Below, piece by piece: positions 32,801 to 45,682 of a stretch of 64,000 bases of DNA; the stretch's first letter is position 1; each line of letters begins with the position of its first letter. The stretch is taken from assembly GCF_000213175.1 (NCBI RefSeq), contig NW_009799179.1:1797793-1861792 (forward strand), read 5' to 3'. The translations under genes were made by a program, and so were the position numbers. The DNA comes from Neurospora tetrasperma FGSC 2508. Its lineage: Eukaryota; Ascomycota; Sordariomycetes; Sordariales; Sordariaceae. The notes under the pieces were generated by a model that was not told the DNA's origin, searched no databases, and was given only the letters and a program-made list of their open reading frames with translations.

Positions 32801-35800
32801 CTGAGAGTAATGACAACTTCGGGATTGCTGCAGAAAAGCTGGTGGTAAGCGATAAGCCATTCTTTTACCCATCACATATCTCGATCGTTTTGTTGTATGT
32901 GGGGGCAGCACGAGACACGGAGAGACGATGATATCTTGCAGTTCAACCGAATTGTTCATCCAATGTGACCTTGGCTTAGAAAGTATACCATGCCCTAGAG
33001 AACTTGTGTGGATAAGAGCCTCCTCTCGGAGGAGTAGTAGGTAAAGAAGTTTGGACTATCCCCATGGGCTCGTGACCCATGGAACGAGATGGCGAGGAAA
33101 GGGCCGAAAGGGATGATCGGGTCGCTGAACCAGAACAGCCAACTGCCGCGTCTTACAGGTAGAGGTATCGTGACACGAAGGAAGGCCGACAGCCATAACC
33201 AGCCGTTCAGATGAAGCAGGCCCAGCTCTTGGCGACGGGATTCTGCCTCAGTACCTTACATTACCAAGACAAGCCATCCAGATCGTCACCAGGTTCCTTA
33301 CTGCGTATCGTGTGTGAAGGCGACACAGCTGAGCGAAATCGACCAGATTGACTGGCGCCAAGGAATTGTCCATCGTCCAAAAGTTACCTGGACCAGATAA
33401 ATGACTGGCAAGTTCTTGGCTGTGCTTCATTGCTTGACCGTGCTGAGACTGGCCAAGGAGCTGTTGAGGTTACAGCTCAGCTTTCTGCCAAGAAGAAGAA
33501 CGAGGGGAGACAATGCCATACATGTTCGTACTGCGTAAAAGTCAGGAGGCGGCCGAGGCTGATCAAGCAGGTCAAGAAGCCTCGCCTTGTAGTGTAAAAA
33601 TTCGACACCGAAAACCCCTAACAGAATTGGTTTGTCTCCGGCCCAGTATGATCATCCGGTTCAAAGTGATAGGCACAAGACGGCCCAGGGGGAAGTGGCA
33701 GCGAGACTGTCCTCGGAAGACAGAGCATAACAAATCGTGTGTTGACAGAGCAAGTGTAACATCAACCACGAGATGTCACCGGTCTCGACATACCACCCGT
33801 GGAAGGCATCCACAACGCAATGGTAGGCACGCACAGGCGCCGTGACCACAGTCGTCATGATACCAAACTTGTTCTACGCGAAATGGGGGGCTGAACTCGA
33901 TCCTCACGGCTGGGCAGCTGGCCAACCCATTGATGTCGGTGAACCTACCCATATAGGGTCGGGTATACGCGTATACGGCGGTTGTGGTGTAGAAACTTCG
34001 ATCTGACAGTTTGGATCATCCTCCCCACCCCCTTCCCCGGGACGTCTTGAAGAAACCCCTTAGCTCGATAGATCCCATTGTGCTATGTCCTACCAACACT
34101 AGTGTCAAGTGTCAGCCCCGCCGTGGGAATGGCCCTTGTAGCCGTGCACTCGCGGTTGTTGCAGTTATCTGGAAAACTCCATCGTCCTCATCATGTGCCA
34201 ACCCTGAATGCGGGAAGCAAGGTGAGATGACCAACAATGGGTTTTCGGCTCTTTTTGTGGTCCAGTTTCGGAGATGATGCAATGGTGTCCCTGGAGGCAA
34301 ACGGAGTTCCTGATTTCCCCCCACGCACGGGTACAGTATATATCAACCAGCTAAGACCCTTATGCGATCATGATGCTCCAACGGAACCGTAGCACTCTGC
34401 AAGCCTGCTGAACAGAGACGAGCTGCCCGTCGACAAGAGCGGAAAATGCAAGAAATCGTGGAGACCCCGCCCCATTGATGAGCGAGTACGGCAGCGATGA
34501 CGCAGTTTGCGCTGTCGAAGGGCTTGGCAGGGATCACACGCAGAAAAAGGCTATACCCACCTGCACTAGACGCCTAGGGCTCCCGCGCCTTATCAGTTTT
34601 CAAAAAACCACCACCTCAGGAACCACTCTGCTGGATCAGCAACCCTCCCTCTTCTTTCCTTCTGGAGCTCTGGACGTGCCGGTTTGACCTCATCCAATTA
34701 TCATCGCACGTGCAATACTAGTACCTCCATGGAGTACACAGTGACAGTCCATGCCAGGTGCGCACTGCTCTGCAATTCCCGCACCTCCATCCAACTGAAC
34801 GACGTGATGCGATGGAGATTTCTCCTTTTCTCTCGGTGGTGCGCTGGTGGTGGTGTCCACTGGTGCTGGGATGGGGGTCTTGTGGGGTTGAATGCCCCTG
34901 GGTCCAGTCGAATGGGTTCTCGAGACTGAGAGGTCGGGGGATCGGTGATTGTGGTGCGCCATTTGATTCGTGGATGGATAAGCCCTAGAGTGTGGGGGAA
35001 TAGAAACCCCGCATGGAACGGAAGTCGGCAGCAGCCAGGTCGCCCTTTGTGGCAGCTCTCGTGGTGATGGCGGGCAAGTGATGATTGATCACTTGATGGA
35101 TCACTGATTTCGACTTTCGATAAAACTTGTTGTATGCCGATTCGAGGATAGCCTCAGCCCAGCTTCGACCGCCGTGAAGGTTCTCTTTTGGCTAGTATCT
35201 CACGTTCCTTGACTGTGCCGCCGGCAAGAGCAAGACAGGTACTGCACACAGGCAAATCAACACCTGAATACAGGAGGAGACAAATGGAAGCGACGCCCAA
35301 GTCACGCAATGCGGCGGACGGAAATTTGTGTCCACAGAGACACTTGCCTTTCTACACTAGTCACGAAAGACTCAAGCCTGGCCTTGTCTCGTCTTTCTTT
35401 TGCCCCCTCCATTGCCTAAGTACTACTCGTCTGGATTCGAATCGCCTGTCACACCCCTTGCGCAATGGGTCTGAGAGGCGTTTCTGGCCCAGACGAGTAT
35501 GGTACGGCTTGTTTGTTTTGGATGTTGTGCGATTGATATGACATATCCAGCCGCCATCACGGCCGATTCCAAAGCCGGCGTGGGCCTGATATTGCAGCAG
35601 ACGTCTGGGCGGTCTTGGTAATTCCAAAAGCCTCTTGGCGATGAGAGGAGCAAGACAAGTCTCATACGTTATTATTTCACCCTCAAGATGAAGATAGATG
35701 TCTTTGCATACGTGCTAATATTACTCGGTCACGGACTAGGAAAATGCTCCGGCCGAAATGTCTCCTGCGTAGGACATAGAAGATACCTCGACAATGCATT

Positions 35801-38499
35801 CATTGTTCAGTCATTTATTCCCATTTATCATGGTTGAGCATTGGTTTTAGTCAGAAATTTAACGCAAGAGTACGATTGGCCCGCATGGCAGAGCATGGCC
35901 CTTGTGGTTCAAAGGCCAGAACTGGGCACCGAGATGGAAAACGACATGGTTTTCTAGAAGGCAGCTCTACAAATCCGCTCAAGACCAATCCGCTTTGTCG
36001 AAATTGCTGATTCCTCGACTTGGTGGGGAAGTCTGTGGCTCTTCAGTCAGGTCCTACAAGTTTTGACTTTCAAGAACTTCCATATATTTTATGTCACTGC
36101 TTCAGCACAACTTGGATGGACCTGGTAGTCTCTGACACAATCGGACACACAATGATTATCGGCTTTCTTCACTATGTACTGCCAAGCCTCAGACGTGAAT
36201 TCCATCAATTATGTCAAGGGACAACCATCTACGAAATCACGTCCGCACTTTGACTGTGGCCTAAATCCTTGCTTCTTTCACGAAGATGATGCTTTCCCTT
36301 GAGGCGGCAGCTGCTCCGGGGTTACGGGCGGGTGGTTGGTTTCATGGCATAACCGACCCATTGCAATCCTCGAAAGGTTCGTTCTTTCGACATCCAGTAG
36401 TGTAGTGCTTGACTGCTTTGCTCGCATGTGGTCTTGCATATCGAGGTTACCGAATCAAACGCCCTCCACTTCTGAAGCTCCTGTTGGCGGGGGACCCTTG
36501 GCGTCTGCCCATCCAGCTGGGATTGCAAAGATGGGATGAACTTGTTCGTTCGAATAAGCCCGCTACCGCAGCTGTAGTGTACATTCAAGAATGGCGTACC
36601 TCGCTGTATACCTGTACTGGTTGGGATAGTCTGGGGGACTTTGCTTATTTCCCAAACGCCGATTGCCGCTCTGCATCCAGTGGTCAAGTGTGGACAACCG
36701 GGCCAGAAGGAAAAGACTGAGCGCCCCAGTGTGTACTGAACTGTCTCCAATGCCTGCCGCACATGGCCTGCGCAAGCCATTGATAGACAACCTAGTATAC
36801 AAAGTAAACTGGTAAACTGAAGGTTTTGACTACGTCTAAGCCAAGGAGCCTGATAGGAAAATTACCCGTATATCGTCCCGTTTTAGCCCGCTAACCAGAA
36901 TATAGGTAAGTGACTTCCATTGTGCAATGTGTGCGATTCGAGACAACCGAATTTCAGGCGAAACCAGACATCAGTTGCCTTGCCAAGATGAGGCAAATAG
37001 GTAATTCGAGGTAGCATTACAGGTGCTGTACTTGCTGGGTACGTCCTGAACAGCATCATTTCATCAATTCCCGTGGCAGCCAGCCCACCATCGTCGTGGA
37101 GTCCAGGCTGCGTCGAAAGCCCCGCCCTGACTTCCAATGGTCTTCTCCAATGCGGGCTGCAAGCATTTGTTGATTGCGCTTTTCCGTATTCCCGCAGCGG
37201 CAACCGGATTCACTGACAGCTTCCCACTGCAATGTTGCGCAGGCCGTTCCCCCCTCCCCCCGGTCTTAGGCCCAGGGTCGAGGGCCCGAGAATACCCAAA
37301 AGCCCTCAAGGCCCTCACCCAATATTCAGCCGGCTGCTTTTGATCCATTCCCTTGAGCTGTCTCTTTTTCCTCCTTTTCTCTTCTTCCTCCCTCCCCCAG
37401 GTATTCGCTCTTTCTTAAGACCAACAGAGACAAGAACCTACCGACACTTTTCCAGGACACCGACTACGGAACATCAACACTAGAGGTACGACTAGATTAC
37501 GCTGCTGTAATCCGCCCACAAGTCCTACAGGCCACAACAACCACGCCATCGGTTTAGCTTCCTTGCCATATACGTTTAGGAACACTCAACACTGTGCCCA
37601 TCCGATTGCTATTTCAACTCTGGGGCCGCCAAGAAGCGTGCAAGCCAACCAGCATTTCAAAGCTGTAGATCTCGGCCGTTTTTGTACCTTCAACCACCCG
37701 CGCCACGCTCATCGCCCAGGGCGACACAAATCTCGCCTTTCAGCAGAGCACTCGCACCTGTATGGTCTTGGCGGGGAACGACAGCTTTGGTCCACTGAGA
37801 CAACTCATACACGGCAACTTTCTACCGGACAGACAACCATCAAGTCCCGCGTACGTATAAGAGCATCCGGCACGCTTCAAGTTCGCTCCTCCTCTCCCCG
37901 AACCAGATTTGCAACAGCAGCAGCCGGCCGATTCAAGCACCAACTTCGCGGACAGGCCGTCCCGGTAACGGAGACGATTCTCGAACACTGCAGAGCAAGG
38001 TTTGTGTGGGTGTCCCTAGCGAAGCAGCACAAAGCTTGCTGTCAAAGGGGTTCGGGATTGGTGATCGGTAACACCGATCCGCTCAAAGTGAAAACAGGCG
38101 CCCAGCTGGTTGGGACCGCAGCGGCGTCGCTTCTTTCACCAGTCTAGCCTCAGGGTTCGTTCCTTGTTGGGGTCACTCGCTCGGGGCTTCGGGTTCTCGG
38201 CTCCTGTCTCAATTTTTTTGGGGGGGTTACTCTTGCATCCGTTTTGGACCGGCACCTGCTTCTGATTCCGTCAGTGTGGTGTGCTGCACTGCGTAGGTGG
38301 CCACTCATATCATCAGCGGCCATCAGCCAGAACCCCCTTTCCATCACGCACCAAAAGGAGACCTTGACGTATTTCATTCCGGTTCCAAGCCAACCCCGCG
38401 GGCCACGCCATTCTTCCAGGTTGCCTGTGCCGCCTGCCCTGCTGGACGCTGCACCCTCCCACACCTTCTGGAAGAAAGCCCCCAAAGCTTCCTTCCACC
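29891..38499. other. Gene-poor tract, second part, and upstream region of the kinase
   Basis: No gene could be supported. A few medium frames (for example minus 31266-30844 and plus 37563-38147) lack family features. GTAGTGTA words occur at 30890, 33589, 36397 and 36574. A 74-bp palindrome sits at 35425-35498. From about 37330 the plus strand becomes pyrimidine-rich (CTCTTTTTCCTCCTTTTCTC), which fits the promoter and leader of the kinase gene starting near 38500. Confidence 0.45.
35425..35498. repeat. 74-bp imperfect palindrome able to fold into a hairpin
   Basis: Positions i and 70923-i are complementary at 29 of 37 pairs, plus two wobble pairs. The stem opens with a perfect 10-bp arm (ACTCGTCTGG with CCAGACGAGT), followed by helical blocks of 3, 5, 3, 4 and 4 pairs, and centres on TTGCGCAA. 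I tested it as a tRNA: a 7-bp acceptor-like stem is present, but the would-be T arm does not pair. It could encode a small hairpin RNA or be a remnant of a palindromic element. Confidence 0.75.
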
Positions 38500-40846
38500 A
38501 TGGCAGCCACGGTGCTTGCTGCTGCGGCTACGCAGACTTCTCAAGAAGGTATCGTCCACCTCCCACTTGTATTGTACACATGGCTTCCTTGAAAGGCTAC
38601 CCTTTCTCTCTTTCACTTGATGCAGCCCTTCCTGCTCTTCCTCTCCCTCAAGTTCTTGTTCGTCCCTTTCAGTACCTGCCAGATTTTGCCAAGCAGTATC
38701 CTCGCCGCCTAGCTTTACCCGTCGAACAGTATACTCAACGTCTTTGTCCCCAGATCATCCTCACACCTCGCACTCCGAGCCCAACTCCTCCGGGCCTGAG
38801 CCTTCGCCGCATCAATATCCTACCGACCTTGCCAGCTCGATCGCCGAAGAAGGCGATGAGACCGAAAGCGACGCTACCAATGAGCCTGTCACGCCTGTGA
38901 GCGGCCGCCAGTCCCAGGACTTCCATGAATCCCTCGTCGCGCCCGACGCTCATCCAAGCGACGACGACGACGTTCTCTACGGATCGATTGTTGCATCCGG
39001 CAAGCCTCGCCCCTCTTTCTCGGCTGCCTCTGCAGTTAGCACAAAAAGCACACTTAACCTCAACGCCCATTATAATCCCGCCCCCCGAAAGAACTCAATT
39101 GCCGAGTCGACTGCCACCACCACCGGCCGCCGTTCCAACACTTTCAAACGCGCCATGTCCGGCATTTTCAGGCGCACGGCCTCCACGCTGGAGAGATCTG
39201 TACCCGGCCTAATGGATCATCACGGAGATAGTGCGGTTCTAGACCCCCATCCTCACGACATGACTCAGCCACGAGATATTCCCGGCCGCCGCTTCTCCTT
39301 GGCCAGGAGTTCCAACACTACGCGGTCAAACACGCCTCCATCGCCCGGCTCACCGCTAGAGATGAGCATCATGTCCAAGGAACAAGCATCAAGCCCGACG
39401 GTCCCAAGTCCTGACGCCTTTCTCGACAAGAAGAAGAGGGCGACGACAGGCTTGGGCCTCCGATCACGCGCCATCAACTTCATTACCAACAATGCTTCGC
39501 ATGACGAGGCAAAGCATCTCCGCCGGCCCCTCCGTCGCCGTGCCAGCAGCTTCGATACCTCAAAACGTGAAAAGTCGGCAAAATCCGGCGCCGCCCACCC
39601 GCAGGTTGAGATGTCAAGAGCGCCTTGGGAAATTCCCGCCCCGACTGGCACCGGCTTGAAGGCCAGGCGTCTAAGTTTGAGCCTACCCGACGACTTTACC
39701 GTCGATGTTGTCGATCTTTTGTCTGAATTCGAGTACCACAACAAACTCTTACGACGTCACGCCACGATCGGAAAGGGCGGATCAGCCAAGGTTACCCTCG
39801 TATCACGGAAAGGGCAACCGGACGAAATTTATGCTGTCAAGCAGTTTCGAGCGAAGTCGAGTTCAGAGACAGTGGAAGAATACCGCAAGAAGATTCTATC
39901 CGAATATACCGTTTCAAAGAGCCTTCACCACCCAAACATCGTCGAGACAATTCGCCTATGTACCCACCATGGTCTATATAGCCACGTGATGGAGTACTGC
40001 TCCGAGGGCGATCTCTTTTCCTTGGTCCAGAAGAAGTATCTCATGTCAGAAGACAGAGAGAAGGACCGTCTATGTCTCTTCAAACAGCTAGTACAAGCTG
40101 TCAACTACCTTCATTCGAACGGCATCGCGCACCGCGACATTAAACTCGAAAATATTCTGATTACTTCCGACAGCAAGCTTAAGCTTGCCGATTTTGGCGT
40201 CTCGGAAGTTTTTAGCGGCAGACACCCTGGCGAGAGGGAAGCCGGTGGTCAGTGTGGCCAGGATATGGGAGAGGTGCGTCGCTGTGCCGGGGGCTATCTG
40301 GGCAGCTTGCCATATGTGCCTCCGGAGATTCTTGAGAAGGTCACCGACTACGATCCGCGCGCCGTTGACGTTTGGGGCGTTGCAGTCTGCATGATCGCCA
40401 TGACATTTGGCGGCTCCATCTGGAACCAGGCGACTCTAACTCCCTCTGACGGCTCCAAGCCGGATGTTTGCTACGTCCAACTAGCGGAAGGCTGGAGAAA
40501 GTGGAACGCAAGACACGCTGGTCAGACTAATCCAGTCCCTGCGGACACCGACATGCCCCGCGCAAAGTTCATGGACTTTGCCATTACCCACAACGGACTC
40601 CGTCGCCTCCTGCTCCAGATGCTTAACCCGAATCCCGATAAGCGCATTTCGATCACCGACGTCTTCAATAGCAGATTCGTCAAAAATGTCGAGTGCTGCC
40701 AACTCGAAAGTTACGAGGATCCATCCAAGACGATTGATGCCTCGAAGAAGGGATGTTTCGGAAAAGGTGCACCGCAAAAGATTTTCTGTCACAACCACTT
40801 ACCCCCCAAGGCACATCATGTTGCCGCTGTCATCGGCAGAACCTGA
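38500..40846 (+). CDS. Ser/Thr protein kinase, HAL (halotolerance) family
   Basis: Fungal-specific kinase related to yeast Sat4/Hal4, Hal5 and Hrk1, which regulate potassium and proton transport at the plasma membrane. Exon 1 (38500-38548) begins MAATVLAAAATQTSQE; the intron donor is GTATCG at 38549. Two acceptors fit the frame: CAG ending 38672 or CAG ending 38753, differing by 27 residues. The main exon runs to 40846, giving about 714 or 741 residues. About 310 residues of Ser/Pro-rich, disordered N-terminus precede the kinase domain. It has the Gly loop IGKGGSAKV (about 39767), YAVKQF lysine (about 39832), HRDIKLEN with catalytic Asp codon 40136-40138, DFG (about 40191) and a long insert before YLGSLPYVPPE, as in HAL kinases. 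All catalytic residues are present, so it should be active. Exact orthology (Sat4 or Hrk1) is uncertain. Confidence 0.9.
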
Positions 40847-43800
40847 ATGATCACTACTCTAGTGGCTCGGGATAATATTATCACGACTAATTTCTTTACC
40901 TTCGTTGACACCATGGGAACAATCACAGCAGAGACGCAATGCGGGCTCTTTTGTGTCCATTTCACATTGCTCCCACTGGAGTTGAGTAGAGCTCGACGAT
41001 AGGGCGCTCTCAATATTTGATAAAGGAGGAATTTTCTGCACATTCTTCATTTGGGTCGGAGAAGTTCTATACAAGGGCGTTTGTGGGTGTCAAATCAGTC
41101 ATTGTGCTGTTAGTGGGGTGGTTTGGTATCATGGGTTTTGGTTTTTTGAGCATGGCGGTTTTTTTCTTGTCTTGCCGATTTGGAAGAGCAATAGAGAAAG
41201 AGGTTTGAGCGGTGCATCTTGGAGTCGGTAACGGTCCAGGCGGGTTCTCATGAGACAGCAAGTAGAGAGCAACATCCAGATATGAGGAAGCGGGGAGAAA
41301 CAAGTCTTTGATTGTGTTGAGCGTTGTTTGCCATGGATAAATCCTTGAGCCGCGATCAGGCAACCCGGTGGGAGGGAAGAGAAAAAAAGATCAGATATCA
41401 ATACATACTCTGCATTTTCCCTAGGAACGTCATGGTCATTGAGTCACCCTATGTTGCTTTCCCTCGAAGCCACTCATTGACTACATCATGCCACACCCAG
41501 AATCTCCCCCTTGGGATGATGTGAAACGCTCGTGATGGACGGTGCAGTGATGGCACCTATCGGCTGCTACAGACTCTACTCGTTCACAGTAGTTTATTCA
41601 TCGACAGCTCAGGTATGAAGGGTCTCAACGCGGGAAAAGGCAAAGCAACATCGAACGTCAGGGCACTTGGTGTTAGTCATTGAAAGAAGGGGGGGAGAAA
41701 ACGTGGGGGGCAGGAACTTGGAACCTTTCGGACATTGGTATGATGCTGATGGCTTCCAGTTCTCATGATGTGTGACACTGATCATTGGCCCGGTTACCGA
41801 TCGTTTATGATGTCCAAAATAGGACACAAGATGCAACTATTCACGTGGAGTTTACCCGCTCGCCTTTTATTGATTCATTACCATTTCTTTATTGCTAGTG
41901 TACCGACTAATATGATTACCTTCAAAGTCGAACGCCCCTCACAGAGCTGTGTGCATCTTTTTCGCTTGCTTCGTTGTCACTTTATCCGTCAGCTTCTCTC
42001 CGATTTGAGGCGCCAGGCAGGAAGGGTGCTTGGTGTGGAGTTTTCGGGCGCCGCGTGCTTGGATGACGGAGACATTGATGCAGAGATTAGGTGTGCTGCA
42101 TGTTCAACTCAGTTGTTTAAACCTGTATATATAGAGGTAGAGGCATGCATGACACAAACCTGAAATACCTACCTCTCCAACCGCATCAATCATGATCTGG
42201 CCTTTTCAAAAAGCGAGTGCCTGCATAGTAGATATTGCCTAGAGGTACCTACCTAGGTACCTACTGGACTCGGAAAGCCAAGCAAGCAAACTTGAACGCT
42301 CAGGGAAGTGAGGTCGAATGCCTGGCATCGCTTGGCTTTTTGCAGTGTGGTTGATGTTAGCTTGGACTTCTCATGCCAGTTATCTGGGCAGCATCTGGCA
42401 GGTAGGTAGGTAAATTATCCTACATGTCAGTCAAGTGTTGGTCTTCCGCTTAAATCGTCGATGCCTCCCGTCCATAACGTAGTCTACTTCTCGGCGGTTG
42501 GTATTAATTGTCCATCACGACTTCGCAACCGGTGACGCCGGTCGTCAAGCTCCCCTCACAGCAAACAACTGAATCTTCAAGTGTAGAGGTACTCTACCTA
42601 CATCCATTTACCCTTTACATCCCGCCGTCTGTACCTGCTGACCTGACATGTTACTTGTTTACCCAACCCGGCATCCACGGCCTCATAGTATGGCTGACAA
42701 CCCGCCCGCCCAGAAATCGCCATTGTCATTCTTCCCTCCGCCCGTCCGCCCAGCCGTCATCACCCTCAATTCCGACAACGCCCCCCCTCCATCAACGAAC
42801 TGAACTCCCAAGAGTCGTTCGGCGTTTTCCTTCCCCGAAGCCCTTCATGCATATGTCATCTCACACACCATTACAATCTTGGCAGAACCACCCATTCCCC
42901 CACAATGTTAGGTAGGTTTGCAAGGAACCAAAACCAGAACCAACTGAAGTCTGGAGAAGCAATTGAACCGAACAATTCGAACCCGAAAAAGGATGGACTA
43001 TTCTGGAACGTCTTGAACCTGTGGGCGCGGGTTCGATTATGGGAAAACTTGTACAGCACTGTATTGCAATACACTGCACTGCACTGCTGGCACTCTTGCC
43101 ATCGACGCGAAAAGAGCAAAATCGAGGTAGTACTGGAAGTTTAGTTGTCGGTCTAATCTCTCAGTCTGAAGCCCGCCGGTCGCCTGCTTTTAAAGTGCCA
43201 AGTAAAGGCTGTGAAAGCTGACTGCCCCTGTTTGGGTGAGTTTCAATTACTTGTTTACTCGGCTCTCTTTTGGCACTCATTGAATTCGGGTTGGACAACT
43301 TGAACAGAAACGAACCCTCAGCTTACTGTAAATACTACACAAACTGCGGCGGAGTTTGTGTGGTGATGTCGACTTTACCACTCGCTGCCGCTAGGGTATC
43401 AAAGAGGAGAGCACTGCAATTGAACACTGCCTAATACCTTACTAATACCTCTAGACTACCTCTACCTCTAGAAGTAGGTGGGTAAGGTGTAGGCAGCGTC
43501 TTCGGTTACAAACTGAACGCATAACCGTGGCTGGGGGATTACGGTTGCACCACGCGCGGTTGATAGGTCACCATGGTTTCCGTCTAAGAAAAATAGGTAC
43601 TAACCACAAGGTCTCCTCGATCCCCGGTCGGTCACCAAGAATACCTCTACCTACCTCTACGTACCTCTAGCCATTTGGCAGGAACCCTTCCATGAAAGGT
43701 ACACGGGCAGAAAATCTGTTAGAAGGGGTAGTAGAGCGATGAAATTCTACATAGTTAAGGTCGGGCGTCACTAACAGAGGTACATCTGCCCCCTTTCTTG

Positions 43801-45682
43801 GCCATCTTCGCTCCTTCCTTGCTAATCATGATTCAGTTGTTCGTGAAAATTTCCAAGCCCTGCGATTAGTGAGAGCTGAGGAAGCTGAGGAACAGGTGCA
43901 CTTGCCGTAGTAGGCGGGCGGTAGAGGACGGATCATTGCAGGTTCACTTCCATGGTAGTGGACTTGAGGCTTTGGTTGCCGGGCGGTTATTGAGCTACTT
44001 ACTACCTTTACATTATCGATCACGGTTGGGAAGTCGCAACCATTACAATTAGATGCACTGCAGTGTCTTACGGTTCGTTGCTCAACGGTTCTAACGAAGC
44101 CCGAGTCTGACAGACGGAGGTACAGTTTCCGTCTCAGACAGCGAGACACTACCTCTACCTCTAGGCCCGGGTCTCGTAGCGCAACAAGCGTGCAGAACTC
44201 TGGTCCGGAGGCAGGCCGGGAGAAAAAGGAGGTTGCCATGCAAGAACTTGAAGAATTCGGTGTTGGTAGGTACCTCTAGGTACCTATATTTACACCACAA
44301 GTAAAAGCGACAGCTCCCTTTCTCGGGCGTCTTCCAGAAGGATGGTCGAAGAACCGCTGCATCATAAGTCTTTACTTCACCCTTTCATCAAATAAATCTG
44401 ACCTTGGATAAGAGGGTGGTAAACGAGTGAGGATACCTCTACCTATGATGACCACTTGTCAAACTATCTTGTTGAATCACCTCTCCACTCACCTCTTTCA
44501 CCTCCAACAAGCTTCTTCACAGCTTACTCACAGGCTAATCACACTGGACTTACGGTCGGATGAGCAGTATTCCCAAGAGCTCGATTCTGCGCACGTGGTG
44601 ATACTTTTCTTTCCATAGCTGAGTGAGATGTGATATGTGACCTATCGCAATCAACCGTTGCTGGTCGCCCGTTGAAGAACTAACATAATACTCGACTTCG
44701 AAGTCTTTTTTCGTTTGATAATAACCGAGGGGACTGAAAGTGTTGGATGCTTTGATTCTCAAAGGGGTAGGATGCTGAACGAAGGCGAAACGCGAAACGG
44801 ACGGAGTGATCAGATGGCACCGTATCATCTGAGTGTATTCTGCGTGCTGCTCTATGAAGGACTTCGTTGTGTGTGTGTGTGTGTGTGTATGACTGTCTTT
44901 GCCCACTGACACCTTATCCATCCGTCCATGACTGTGTCCGAACTTCAGTGGCTGTGAGAGGGCTATGCTATGTTCCGAGGGAACGCCAGTAAGATGGCAT
45001 TAACGTAATGTCTAGAGGTACATTTAGTTTACTAGTCTGAAAGAAGCTATATTTGTCTAACTAATCTGCCTGTATTGACCAACTTTTTGTTTTCTTCGAA
45101 AAAAAGACTCTAGATTCACCTTCTCATCCTTCCCTACAGCAACCTGTCAATTAGCAGCCATGTCGGCAGGACTGTTCTTCTTCACGTAATACCTGATTCA
45201 CCGGCTACTGAATCACACACACCCCTCTCATCTCCTCTAAAGGGCTTCGGAAACTGTGAGCTGCCGCAGAATGGAGATGCAAGACAGGATAGAAACCAAC
45301 ATGCCTTACTATCTTCCACGAATAGCTGACTAACCACGGAAAGCGCTTGATCCAGTAATCATTAACCCAAAGAGCAATGTATGGTATATCAAAACCGGAA
45401 ACAACAAACCCGCATTCCATGACTTTCAGCCAAAATGATATTGATAGCCACGCCACTAAAGCGCAAACCCGGGTGCCCTGTTTGTAGAACGAAGCGGCCC
45501 CGAAGCCATCGGCGTTACCATGATGCGTCAATTATAGTAGCCTTGCGAGCCCAGGACTTTTGTTCAAGCAACGGGTAGTATCGGCGCCACAGCACAAAGT
45601 TTGCGGCATGCGTTCCTAACAGCGCCTCGACTAACAGAAAATAGCTTGGTGTATGACGTGGTATAGGGGGTATAAACACCAT
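40847..45682. other. Intergenic region between kinase and NMD5
   Basis: Two convergent genes flank these 4.8 kb and I see no gene inside. Between about 42.1 and 45.0 kb the words TAGAGGTA, CTACCTCTA and TAGGTACCT recur on both strands, sometimes in tandem (for example 43439-43475, 43640-43672, 44149-44165, 44263-44286). A GT microsatellite is at 44868-44888. Open frames up to 137 codons on the minus strand have no family features. Confidence 0.5.
44868..44888. repeat. GT dinucleotide repeat
   Basis: About ten tandem GT units on the plus strand. Simple sequence; no gene overlaps it convincingly. Confidence 0.9.

Noticed and set aside
35425-35498. tRNA gene
   Set aside because: A 7-bp acceptor-like stem and a TTCGAAT loop caught the eye on the minus strand, but the bases around that loop do not form a T stem and no anticodon arm fits.
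37563-38147. 194-codon plus-strand frame upstream of the kinase
   Set aside because: No domain, overlapping frames, and position in the kinase leader region; treated as non-coding.
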